6,785 bases of DNA, taken from positions 1 through 6,785 of the forward strand of contig JAXMLA010000118.1 of the NCBI GenBank assembly GCA_034370465.1, in the 5' to 3' direction. A program made the position numbers and the translations under genes. The DNA comes from UBA2197 sp034370465. Lineage in GTDB: Bacteria > Desulfobacterota > Desulfuromonadia > Desulfuromonadales > UBA2197. The notes beneath the pieces were generated by a model. The model had not been told where the DNA came from and did no database searches. It saw nothing but the letters and a program-made list of their open reading frames with translations. Below are positions 1 through 5,210 of the stretch, piece by piece. The first letter of the stretch is position 1; every line of letters starts with the position of its first letter.

Positions 1-1
1 C

Positions 2-148
2 GGCGCCCATACCGATCATCTCGCCACCGCCGTCAGTGTCAAGAGCTATCTCAAGAAGCATCTGGAAGAGTTGAAGCGTCTGTCGCCACAAGAACTTGTC
101 GAGCAGCGTTACGACAAATTCCGGGCGATGACGATCGTTCAGGAATAG
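2..148 (+). CDS. accA: Acetyl-CoA carboxylase carboxyltransferase subunit alpha, C-terminal end (partial)
   Basis: Only the last 48 codons are present; the 5' part lies before the window. The visible peptide starts GAHTDHLATAV and ends in a helix followed by LSPQELVEQRYDKFRAM, then a TAG stop at 146-148. The pattern 'G-A-H-x-D' followed by 'LSPxELxEQRYxKFRxM' is the usual C-terminus of AccA. In the family, AccA pairs with AccD to transfer the carboxyl group from carboxybiotin to acetyl-CoA, giving malonyl-CoA, the first committed step of fatty acid synthesis in the cytoplasm. The end looks normal in length and is not truncated. The kinase gene begins 10 to 28 bases downstream, so the two are probably co-transcribed. 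The identification rests on a short C-terminal match, but the match is characteristic. Confidence 0.85.
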   Translation, partial: GAHTDHLATAVSVKSYLKKHLEELKRLSPQELVEQRYDKFRAMTIVQE

Positions 149-176
149 CTCCCGGTCTGTGTTGCCGGCGCGGGCG

Positions 177-1715
177 ATGAAGCTGACTCTGGGGCAGAAG
201 CTCTTTATTTATACCAGTCTGCTTCTGGTCCTCCTCCTCTGCGCGACCTTCCTTTTTCTCGAACGGATCGAAACCCGGCAGTGGGAAGAGTATCTCCAGG
301 TGCAGAGCCTCTCCTTTTCCCGTTTGGCGACCCCTGAACTGCAGAAGCGGTTCAGGGGGGACTTTTCCGTCAGCCCGCTCGAAGGCCGGTCAGAATATTT
401 CGATTTTCTAGCCATTAACCGCGATCTGGTCTCTTTTTCCTTTGCCTCCGCCACCGGTCGCGTCATTTATCGCTCCCCCCGTTTCCCTGATTTTATCGAT
501 CTCGAATTTTCCGATGACCAACTCTTTGCCGGCGCCATGGAGGTCGACCTGCCGAGCGGGGCCCGCTGCCGTACCGAGCAGCTGCCGCAGGGGGGCCGGC
601 TCTTTGCTGTCGAAGTCCCGGCTTTGGGGCCGGGGGGCGATCCTGTCCTGTATGCCCGCTTTCTCTTCTCCTACGATTCGGTCGATCAGCGGATCAGTGA
701 AGTCCGCGCTCATTTTGTCCGGTTGCTCCTCGTCTCGATCCTGGCCTCCTTCTTCCTTGCCGGAGTGGTTGCCAAGCAGATGGTTCGACCGATCCGGGAA
801 TTGAATCGCGCGGTCCTCGCGGTCGCTGCCGGTGATTTGCAGACGCGGATCCGGGTGACCGGCACCGATGAGATCGGCGAATTGTCGCGCGCCTTCAACG
901 AAATGGCCGCTAGTCTTGCTGTCAGTCGCGCCGAATTGACCGATGCCAACGATGCCCTGATCGACGCCAACCTGGAGCTGCGGCAGATGCAGGAAGGTTT
1001 GCTGCGCGCCGAGCGGCTCGCTGCCATCGGCCAGCTTGCTGCCGGGGTTTCGCACGAGATTGACAATCCCGTCGGTATCATCCTCGGTCTGGCGGAGTTA
1101 ATGCTCGAAGAGACTTCGCCCGACGACTTCCGTTATGAGGATTTGCAGGCGATTATCGAAGAGTGCAAACGCTGCCGCCGGATTACCGGTGGCCTCCTCG
1201 GTTTTGCCCGCAGCAGCGTCGGTGCCCTCGGCGAGGTCGATCTCGCGTTGTTGGTGAGGTCGACTCTCGATGCCCTGCGCCCGCAAAAACTCTTCAAACA
1301 TGTCGAGATCAGCGTTCAAGCTCAGAAATTGCCCCTTTTGCAGGTCGATGCCGACCAGATCCGCCAGGTGCTGATCAACCTTTGCCTGAATGCCGCTCAG
1401 GCGATGTCCGGCAACGGCCGGCTGACGGTTGATCTTTTCTGTCAGGATGAGTCCGTCTTTATCGATGTCAGCGATACCGGCCCCGGCATTCCGCCATCGG
1501 CGATGGAGCAGGTCTTTGCCCCCTTCTACTCGACCAAGGGGCGGGGCGAGGGGACTGGCCTCGGGCTCTCCATCTGTCGTCGCCTGATTGAAGAGCATCG
1601 CGGCGAGTTGACCGTGGCGAATTTGCCCAGTGGCGGCGCCCTGTTTCGCATCCGTCTTCCGATCGCACTTCCGGAAAAAAACTTTGACAATCAACCGTCC
1701 GATTCTATAGGATAA
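177..1715 (+). CDS. Membrane-bound sensor histidine kinase (HAMP, HisKA, HATPase_c), orphan
   Basis: This is a 512-residue sensor kinase counted from ATG 177. Domains in order: membrane helix 1 (about residues 9-28), an extracytoplasmic domain of about 150 residues (29-179) that I do not recognise, membrane helix 2 (about 180-200), HAMP (about 201-254, with RPIREL and DEIGELSRAFNEM), a linker helix, and a HisKA domain with H-box SHEIDNPVGI and phospho-acceptor His293. The ATPase domain follows: N-box NLCLNAAQAM with Asn405, G1 DTGPGIP 433-439, F-box FAPFYSTK 447-454 and G2 GTGLGLS 459-465. All key ATP-binding and phosphorylation motifs are intact, so it should be active. The H-box has Asp where related kinases usually have Asn (HEINNP). 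The start is uncertain: GTG 159 would add six residues, and neither start has a good Shine-Dalgarno site. ATG 177 gives the more typical N-terminus (MKLTLGQKLF). The gene sits between accA and a polyprenyl synthase gene with no response regulator nearby, so signal and partner are unknown. Confidence 0.93.
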   Translation: MKLTLGQKLFIYTSLLLVLLLCATFLFLERIETRQWEEYLQVQSLSFSRLATPELQKRFRGDFSVSPLEGRSEYFDFLAINRDLVSFSFASATGRVIYRSPRFPDFIDLEFSDDQLFAGAMEVDLPSGARCRTEQLPQGGRLFAVEVPALGPGGDPVLYARFLFSYDSVDQRISEVRAHFVRLLLVSILASFFLAGVVAKQMVRPIRELNRAVLAVAAGDLQTRIRVTGTDEIGELSRAFNEMAASLAVSRAELTDANDALIDANLELRQMQEGLLRAERLAAIGQLAAGVSHEIDNPVGIILGLAELMLEETSPDDFRYEDLQAIIEECKRCRRITGGLLGFARSSVGALGEVDLALLVRSTLDALRPQKLFKHVEISVQAQKLPLLQVDADQIRQVLINLCLNAAQAMSGNGRLTVDLFCQDESVFIDVSDTGPGIPPSAMEQVFAPFYSTKGRGEGTGLGLSICRRLIEEHRGELTVANLPSGGALFRIRLPIALPEKNFDNQPSDSIG

Positions 1716-1758
1716 CGCTCGTTTTGCTTGCTGGAAGTGCCAAGGACGGAGAGCCTGG

Positions 1759-2727
1759 ATGAATAAAGCGCTGGCGCTATTGCGCGGTGACATGGAAAAG
1801 GTTGAAGCCAAGTTCCGCGAACATCTCGAGTCGGATGTCCCGCTGATCCGCAAGGTCGGCGAATATGTCCTGGCCAGTGGTGGCAAGCGCGTCCGCCCCC
1901 TGCTCCTGCTGCTGACCGCGAAAATGTCCGGGTATCAGGGGACGCAGCATATCGATTTGGCGAGTGTTGTTGAATTCATTCACACCGCCACCCTTCTCCA
2001 TGACGATGTCGTCGACGCTGCTTCTTTGCGGCGCGGCAATGCCTCGGCCAACACTGTCTGGGGGAATGAAGCCTCGGTCCTGGTCGGCGACTTCCTCTTT
2101 GCCAAATCCTTCTCGGTCATGGTGCGCAGTGGCGATCTGCGCGTTTTGCAGATCCTTTCCGATGCCACCACCAAGATGGCCGAAGGCGAAGTGCTGCAAC
2201 TCATCAGTACCTGCGATATCGACATTGCGGAAGAACGCTACATGACGGTGATTCGCACTAAGACCGCGGTGCTGATTGCGGCGGCCTGTCAGTGCGGCGG
2301 TTTTCTCGGCGGCGCCACGCCCGAGCAGGACGATGCGCTGCGCGACTTCGGGATGAATCTCGGCGTTGCCTTTCAGCTCATGGATGATGCCCTCGACTAC
2401 GTTGCCGTCGAAGCTGATTTCGGCAAGGCGCACTGCCATGACCTGGCTGAAGGGAAAGTGACTCTCCCCTTGATTCAGGTGCTGCGTCTCTGTAGTGAAG
2501 ATGAGCGGCAGGCAATCGCCACGATTGTTGAACGGGAAGAGTTGGAAGAGGCTGATATTGCCACCATTACCGCACTGATAAGTCATTATCAGGGGATCGA
2601 ATATACCCGTCACCGGGCCACCGAGTTGGTGGAGCGGGCCAAATCCTGTCTGACCGTCTTTGCTTCGTGTCCGGCCAAGGATGCCTTGTACGAACTCGCC
2701 GATTTTGTGGTGCAGCGCAGCCGTTAA
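1759..2727 (+). CDS. ispB: Long-chain polyprenyl diphosphate synthase (octaprenyl/IspB-like)
   Basis: This 322-residue protein is a trans-isoprenyl diphosphate synthase of normal length for the family. It shows GGKRVRP (41-47), the first Asp-rich motif DDVVD (82-86) within FIHTATLLHDDVVD, the second motif DDALD (209-213), and the DLAEGK motif (228-233) near the allylic substrate site. The residues just before the first Asp-rich motif are small (Ala77, Thr78). In the family this leaves the product pocket open and goes with long products (about C35-C45) rather than farnesyl or geranylgeranyl diphosphate. The enzyme should add isopentenyl units to make the side chain of a respiratory quinone, probably menaquinone in this kind of organism; that last point is inference. 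The start is supported by GGAGAG at 1748-1753, five bases before the ATG. The gene lies 43 bases after the kinase gene and is followed by a strong terminator, so it is the last gene of its transcript. Exact chain length cannot be read from sequence. Confidence 0.93.
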   Translation: MNKALALLRGDMEKVEAKFREHLESDVPLIRKVGEYVLASGGKRVRPLLLLLTAKMSGYQGTQHIDLASVVEFIHTATLLHDDVVDAASLRRGNASANTVWGNEASVLVGDFLFAKSFSVMVRSGDLRVLQILSDATTKMAEGEVLQLISTCDIDIAEERYMTVIRTKTAVLIAAACQCGGFLGGATPEQDDALRDFGMNLGVAFQLMDDALDYVAVEADFGKAHCHDLAEGKVTLPLIQVLRLCSEDERQAIATIVEREELEEADIATITALISHYQGIEYTRHRATELVERAKSCLTVFASCPAKDALYELADFVVQRSR

Positions 2728-2738
2728 CTTCGAGTTAA
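2724..2738 (+). other. Small inverted repeat over the ispB stop codon
   Basis: TTAACT and AGTTAA are perfect inverted copies separated by TCG. The left arm includes the TAA stop at 2725-2727. It is AT-rich and short, and lies just upstream of the main terminator. It may be a minor 3' end structure or chance. Confidence 0.35.
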
Positions 2739-2745
2739 AATAGGC

Positions 2746-2790
2746 AAAAAAATGACCATTCTGGCGCCGGCCGGGGTGGTCATTTTTGTT
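2746..2790 (+). terminator. Rho-independent terminator after ispB, possibly bidirectional
   Basis: A very long stem is visible. The left arm 2748-2765 (AAAAATGACCATTCTGGC) pairs over all 18 positions with 2770-2787, allowing three G-U pairs, around the four-base loop GCCG (2766-2769). The outer part of the right arm is a T tract (2783-2787, then GTT). A run of seven A (2746-2752) precedes the hairpin, so it could also stop transcription from the opposite strand. It lies 18 bases after the ispB stop and separates the accA-kinase-ispB transcript from the small gene that follows. Confidence 0.9.
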
Positions 2791-2795
2791 GCAGC

Positions 2796-2881
2796 GGGAA
2801 AAATTTTCGTTTCCCAATTTTCTGTGGATTCCGGTTTGCTATTTGCAGTATTGACTGACAAGATCGCGCTACATTGGGAAA
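2796..2881 (+). promoter_or_regulatory. Leader with two alternative pairings, one covering the small gene's ribosome binding site
   Basis: TTTCCC at 2810-2815 can pair with GGGAAA at 2796-2801 in a local hairpin. Alternatively TTTCCCAAT (2810-2818) pairs perfectly over nine bases with ATTGGGAAA (2873-2881), which contains the Shine-Dalgarno GGGAA (2876-2880). The two pairings exclude each other. As RNA, this could switch translation of the small gene on and off. It would act only in a transcript that starts upstream of 2796; one from the candidate sigma-54 start near 2851 lacks the left arms. As DNA, the same arms could be protein binding sites. I recognise no known riboswitch class. Confidence 0.35.
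2825..2840 (+). promoter_or_regulatory. Candidate sigma-54 (RpoN) promoter for the small gene
   Basis: TGGATTCCGGTTTGCT fits the sigma-54 layout TGG-N8-TTGCW with exact spacing. The GG at 2826-2827 and GC at 2838-2839 are 12 bases apart, as required for the -24/-12 elements. The middle of the -24 element (normally CAC) does not match. Predicted transcription start is about 2851, giving a leader of about 36 bases before ATG 2887. I saw no good sigma-70 promoter in this gap. Short motifs like this arise by chance, so confidence is moderate. Confidence 0.4.
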
Positions 2882-2886
2882 TAATC

Positions 2887-3129
2887 ATGGAAAAGACAGA
2901 ATTACTTGTACATCAAAGTCAAATGGAGATTGCCGGTCACCATTATGAGGTCTGCGTCTATGCGCGCAATGACGGCCTGCATTTCGCTAAAACAACGCTT
3001 TCCCCGCAAGATATCGTCATCAATGACGGCCTCTCTTTGGCGCACGTTCTCGAAAAACACCGTAATTTGCTCCCCCTTGCTATCGCTTCCCGGCAAATGC
3101 GTGCGGAGCAGAGTTCTCTTGACCAATAA
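2887..3129 (+). CDS. Small conserved-looking hypothetical protein, 80 residues
   Basis: I do not recognise this protein and assign no function. It has 80 residues, no signal peptide, no membrane helix and one cysteine. The sequence alternates short strand-like segments (MEIAGHHYEVCVYA, then DGLHFAKTTLS) with a C-terminal helical part (SLAHVLEKHRNLLPLAIASRQM), suggesting a small cytoplasmic alpha/beta fold. ATG 2887 is chosen because GGGAA (2876-2880) lies six bases upstream. The reading frame is open back to an ATG at 2752, but that start falls inside the upstream terminator hairpin and has no ribosome binding site. The gene is flanked by two terminators, so it is a single-gene unit with its own promoter, perhaps the sigma-54 type site at 2825-2840. 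The neighbouring genes give no clear hint of its role. Confidence 0.7.
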   Translation: MEKTELLVHQSQMEIAGHHYEVCVYARNDGLHFAKTTLSPQDIVINDGLSLAHVLEKHRNLLPLAIASRQMRAEQSSLDQ

Positions 3130-3234
3130 TTGGCGCTAACCCGTTCGCCCCGTTCTTGATGGCTCTGTTGTCGTTCCCAAGCCTTTTGTCACTTCTTTTT
3201 AGCAGAGGTGAAAGTTGTGTTGTCCTGATAAGTT

Positions 3235-3271
3235 GCGTAGTCACCCTTTCGGGTGGTTACGCTCTTTTTTT
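3235..3271 (+). terminator. Rho-independent terminator after the small gene
   Basis: GCGTAGTCACCC (3235-3246) pairs with GGGTGGTTACGC (3251-3262) over 12 positions, with two adjacent G-U pairs, around the loop TTTC. A run of seven T follows (3265-3271). It lies about 105 bases after the small gene. The stretch between (3130-3234) has no convincing gene, promoter or RNA motif that I can see. Confidence 0.92.
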
Positions 3272-3278
3272 GAGAAAA

Positions 3279-3304
3279 TTATTTGTACAGTTTATTTGTG
3301 TAGT
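3279..3304 (+). repeat. Tandem 13-bp direct repeat upstream of the cysH promoter
   Basis: TTATTTGTACAGT (3279-3291) is followed with no gap by TTATTTGTGTAGT (3292-3304), matching at 11 of 13 positions. The pair lies roughly 75 to 100 bases upstream of the predicted cysH transcription start, in the AT-rich control region. This position would suit a transcription activator. A chance repeat in AT-rich DNA cannot be excluded. Confidence 0.4.
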
Positions 3305-3315
3305 ATTTAAATAAA

Positions 3316-3387
3316 AATTCTTGATCAAAGTAGTGATTTTATTGTTGACAAAAAAGCAGGTAAAATATAATTATTGAGTCAAGAATT
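3316..3387 (+). promoter_or_regulatory. Candidate paired operator around the cysH promoter
   Basis: AATTCTTGA at 3316-3324 and TCAAGAATT at 3379-3387 are perfect inverted copies. Each sits in a small palindrome, TTGATCAA (3321-3328) and TTGAGTCAA (3374-3382), so both sites read AATTCTTGA(N)TCAA in opposite directions. Their centres are about 53 bases apart, close to five helical turns. The left site is upstream of the -35 box; the right covers the predicted transcription start. This arrangement suggests a repressor that blocks or loops the promoter, perhaps in response to sulfur or cysteine supply. The regulator itself is not identified. Confidence 0.5.
3345..3371 (+). promoter_or_regulatory. 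Sigma-70-type promoter for the cysHDN operon
   Basis: A consensus -35 box TTGACA (3345-3350) is followed after 15 bases by a consensus -10 box TATAAT (3366-3371). The spacer is short by about two bases. A weaker -10 TAATTA (3368-3373) would give the normal 17. The surrounding DNA is strongly AT-rich, unlike the GC-rich genes around it. The predicted start is near 3378-3380, leaving a leader of about 48 bases before cysH. Confidence 0.65.
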
Positions 3388-3426
3388 AAATGTGCAATTA
3401 CTCGCGGTACGGGAAGGGTTTTGAGT

Positions 3427-4128
3427 ATGGTAGCAACAGCGCGACAATCAGAGCTTGATCCGGTTTTTGCGGCTGAATCAATCTTGCGCCAAGGGGTTGA
3501 GCGGGCGGCGGGGCCGGTACAGCTCGCTTCTTCCTTCTCCGTCGAGGATATCGTCCTGATCGATCTTGTTCAGCATTGGCAATTGCCGATCGGTCTCTTT
3601 GCCATCGACACCGGCCGCCTCAATGAAGAGACCTACGAAGTGGCGGATGCGGTGGTCAGCCGCTATGGAGTCAAGATCGACTGGTACTTCCCGCAGGCGC
3701 AGGCGGTGCAAGCTCTCGAAGGGGAAAAGGGACTCTTCTCCTTTCGGGAAAGTTTGGAAAATCGTCATGAATGCTGTCGCATCCGCAAAGTTGAACCGCT
3801 GGCGCGTGCTCTGGCTCCTTTGTCCGGTTGGGTCACAGGATTGCGCCGCGAGCAGGGGGTGACCCGCAGTCAGGTTGCGCCGATTGAGATCGATGCCGCT
3901 CATGGTAATATCGTCAAGATCAACCCCTTGCTCGACTGGAGCGATGCAGAAGTCTGGGCTTACGCCGAACGTGAGCGCCTGCCGCTGAACCGCCTGCACC
4001 AGCAAGGTTATCCTTCCATCGGTTGCGCCCCCTGTACCCGGGCGGTCCGTCCCGGCGAGGATCTTCGCGCCGGCCGTTGGTGGTGGGAAAATCCGGAACA
4101 TAAAGAGTGCGGTTTGCATCGGCGCTGA
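3427..4128 (+). CDS. cysH: Assimilatory adenylylsulfate (APS) reductase, [4Fe-4S] type
   Basis: This 233-residue protein belongs to the CysH family. It reduces APS (the product of CysDN) to sulfite and AMP using thioredoxin, in the cytoplasm (EC 1.8.4.10). It carries the cysteine pair at 116-117 (HECCRIRKVEPL) and CxxC at 200 and 203 (GCAPCTR), the four ligands that mark iron-sulfur APS reductases and are absent from the PAPS-specific enzymes of enteric bacteria. The catalytic cysteine is Cys228 in KECGLH near the C-terminus. The substrate-binding stretch TGLRREQGVTR (137-147) and KINPLLDWSDAEVW (164-177) are intact. ATG 3427 is preferred because GGAAGGG (3412-3418) lies eight bases upstream; the in-frame TTG at 3421 is too close to it. 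It is the first gene of the cysHDN operon, about 48 bases after the predicted transcription start. Substrate choice of APS over PAPS is inferred from the cysteines. Confidence 0.94.
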   Translation: MVATARQSELDPVFAAESILRQGVERAAGPVQLASSFSVEDIVLIDLVQHWQLPIGLFAIDTGRLNEETYEVADAVVSRYGVKIDWYFPQAQAVQALEGEKGLFSFRESLENRHECCRIRKVEPLARALAPLSGWVTGLRREQGVTRSQVAPIEIDAAHGNIVKINPLLDWSDAEVWAYAERERLPLNRLHQQGYPSIGCAPCTRAVRPGEDLRAGRWWWENPEHKECGLHRR

Positions 4129-4136
4129 AAGCGAAA

Positions 4137-4203
4137 CCAGAATTCAGCAGTCGGAAGCCAGGAGTCAGAATAATCTTCTGAATTCTGGATACTGAATTCC
4201 TGA
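4137..4203 (+). repeat. Heptamer repeat and hairpin element in the cysH-cysD gap
   Basis: The gap holds five in-phase heptamers from 4137 to 4171 (CCAGAAT, TCAGCAG, TCGGAAG, CCAGGAG, TCAGAAT), a six-base spacer, and three heptamers of the opposite sense from 4178 to 4198 (CTGAATT, CTGGATA, CTGAATT), trailing off near 4203. CCAGAATTCAG (4137-4147) is a perfect inverted copy of CTGAATTCTGG (4178-4188). An inner hairpin, TCAGAA (4165-4170) with TTCTGA (4176-4181), is also possible. It lies between the cysH stop and the weak cysD ribosome binding site GAGAG (4207-4211). No T tract follows, so it is not a typical terminator. The same type of element recurs before cysN. Confidence 0.8.
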
Positions 4204-4219
4204 CAAGAGAGATAATCAC

Positions 4220-5125
4220 ATGAGCATAACGATGACCCACCTGCGCCAACTGGAAGCCGAGAGTATTCATATCATCCGCGAAGTGGCTGCAGAGTTTGCC
4301 AATCCGGTGATGCTCTATTCGATCGGCAAGGACTCGGCGGTGATGCTCCATCTTGCCCGCAAGGCCTTCTTCCCCGGCGTGGCGCCCTTTCCGCTGATGC
4401 ATATCGACACCACCTGGAAATTTCGCGAGATGATCGCATTTCGCGATCGCATGGCGGCCCAGAGCGGTTTTGATCTGATTATTCACACCAACCATGAAGC
4501 GGTCGAGCAGGGAATTAATCCCTTTACGCACGGTTCGGCCCTTTATACCGATGTGATGAAGACTGCCGGGCTCAAGCAGGCCCTCGACAAGTACAAGTTT
4601 GATGCGGCCTTTGGCGGAGCGCGGCGGGACGAAGAGAAGTCGCGCGCCAAGGAGCGGATCTTCTCCTTTCGCAGCAGCAGCCACCGCTGGGACCCGAAGG
4701 TTCAGCGTCCCGAGCTCTGGAACCTTTACAACGCCCGCGTCCGGCCCGGCGAAAGCATTCGCGCCTTCCCCCTCTCCAACTGGACGGAGCTCGATATCTG
4801 GCAGTATATCTATCTGGAGCAGATCCCTATTGTCCCCCTTTACTATGCGGCAGTGCGGCCGGTGGTGGAGCGCGACGGCATGCTGATCATGGTCGACGAC
4901 GACCGCCTCGAACTCCGTCCCGGTGAAAAGGTTGAGATGAAGTCGGTGCGCTTCCGCACCCTCGGCTGCTATCCCCTGACTGCCGCGGTCGAATCGACCG
5001 CCGCCACCCTCCCCGAGATCATTCAGGAGATGCTCCTCACCCGCACTTCCGAGCGGCAGGGGCGACTGATCGACCACGATTCGGCCGGTTCGATGGAGAA
5101 GAAGAAACAAGAGGGCTATTTTTAG
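4220..5125 (+). CDS. cysD: Sulfate adenylyltransferase subunit 2 (ATP sulfurylase small subunit)
   Basis: CysD is the catalytic subunit that condenses ATP and sulfate into APS and pyrophosphate, driven by GTP hydrolysis in its partner CysN (EC 2.7.7.4). The 301 residues match the family length and are close to the E. coli protein throughout. Visible marks are the start THLRQLEAESIHIIREV, the PP-loop SIGKDS (34-39) of N-type ATP pyrophosphatases, FGGARRDEEKSRAKER (131-146), PLSNWTELDIWQYI (184-197), RFRTLGCYPLT (244-254) and the typical C-terminal tail ending GSMEKKKQEGYF. Nothing appears missing. ATG 4220 is preferred, with a modest Shine-Dalgarno GAGAG eight bases upstream; ATG 4232 is possible but would shorten the N-terminus. 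The gene lies 91 bases after cysH and 85 before cysN, both gaps filled by heptamer repeats. Confidence 0.97.
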   Translation: MSITMTHLRQLEAESIHIIREVAAEFANPVMLYSIGKDSAVMLHLARKAFFPGVAPFPLMHIDTTWKFREMIAFRDRMAAQSGFDLIIHTNHEAVEQGINPFTHGSALYTDVMKTAGLKQALDKYKFDAAFGGARRDEEKSRAKERIFSFRSSSHRWDPKVQRPELWNLYNARVRPGESIRAFPLSNWTELDIWQYIYLEQIPIVPLYYAAVRPVVERDGMLIMVDDDRLELRPGEKVEMKSVRFRTLGCYPLTAAVESTAATLPEIIQEMLLTRTSERQGRLIDHDSAGSMEKKKQEGYF

Positions 5126-5126
5126 G

Positions 5127-5192
5127 TCAGGAGTCAGGAGTCAGAAGACAGGAGTCAGAAGAGAGATTCTGAATACTGAATTCTGAATTCTG
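5127..5192 (+). repeat. Heptamer repeat and hairpin element in the cysD-cysN gap
   Basis: Nine heptamers follow in perfect phase with a three-base remainder. They begin TCAGGAG, TCAGGAG, TCAGAAG, ACAGGAG, TCAGAAG (5127-5161), turn through AGAGATT (5162-5168), and continue as CTGAATA, CTGAATT, CTGAATT, CTG (5169-5192). The second half is the reverse complement of TCAGAAT-type units, so the element can fold; the best local stem is TCAGAA (5155-5160) with TTCTGA (5167-5172). It begins one base after the cysD stop and ends before the cysN ribosome binding site AGGAG (5200-5204). It shares unit, phase and inversion with the element at 4137-4203. Confidence 0.85.
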
Positions 5193-5210
5193 CTTTCATA
5201 GGAGTTATTT

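Noticed and set aside
408..1055. Open frames on the - strand opposite the kinase gene.
   Set aside because: They mirror the codon pattern of the kinase, and none has a convincing start or recognisable motif.
1777..2817. Long open frame on the - strand (346 codons).
   Set aside because: It lies opposite ispB and runs through the terminator. No family features; typical by-product of GC-rich coding DNA.
2752..2886. Longer 125-residue version of the small protein starting at ATG 2752.
   Set aside because: The first 45 codons run through a perfect terminator hairpin and have no ribosome binding site. ATG 2887 has GGGAA at the right distance.
3130..3271. Possible small RNA ending at the terminator 3235-3271.
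   Set aside because: I found no promoter or recognisable RNA motif in 3130-3234; the terminator is explained by the small gene's transcript.
4137..4203. Hairpin after cysH as a transcription terminator.
   Set aside because: No T tract follows either stem, and cysD directly downstream belongs to the same pathway.
3920..5110. Long open frame on the - strand (396 codons).
   Set aside because: It is a shadow of cysH and cysD, crosses their intergenic repeats, and its protein has no recognisable domain. The + strand genes are certain.
5127..5192. CRISPR-like array in the cysD-cysN gap.
   Set aside because: The repeat unit is only seven bases with no unique spacers, and the second half is inverted.
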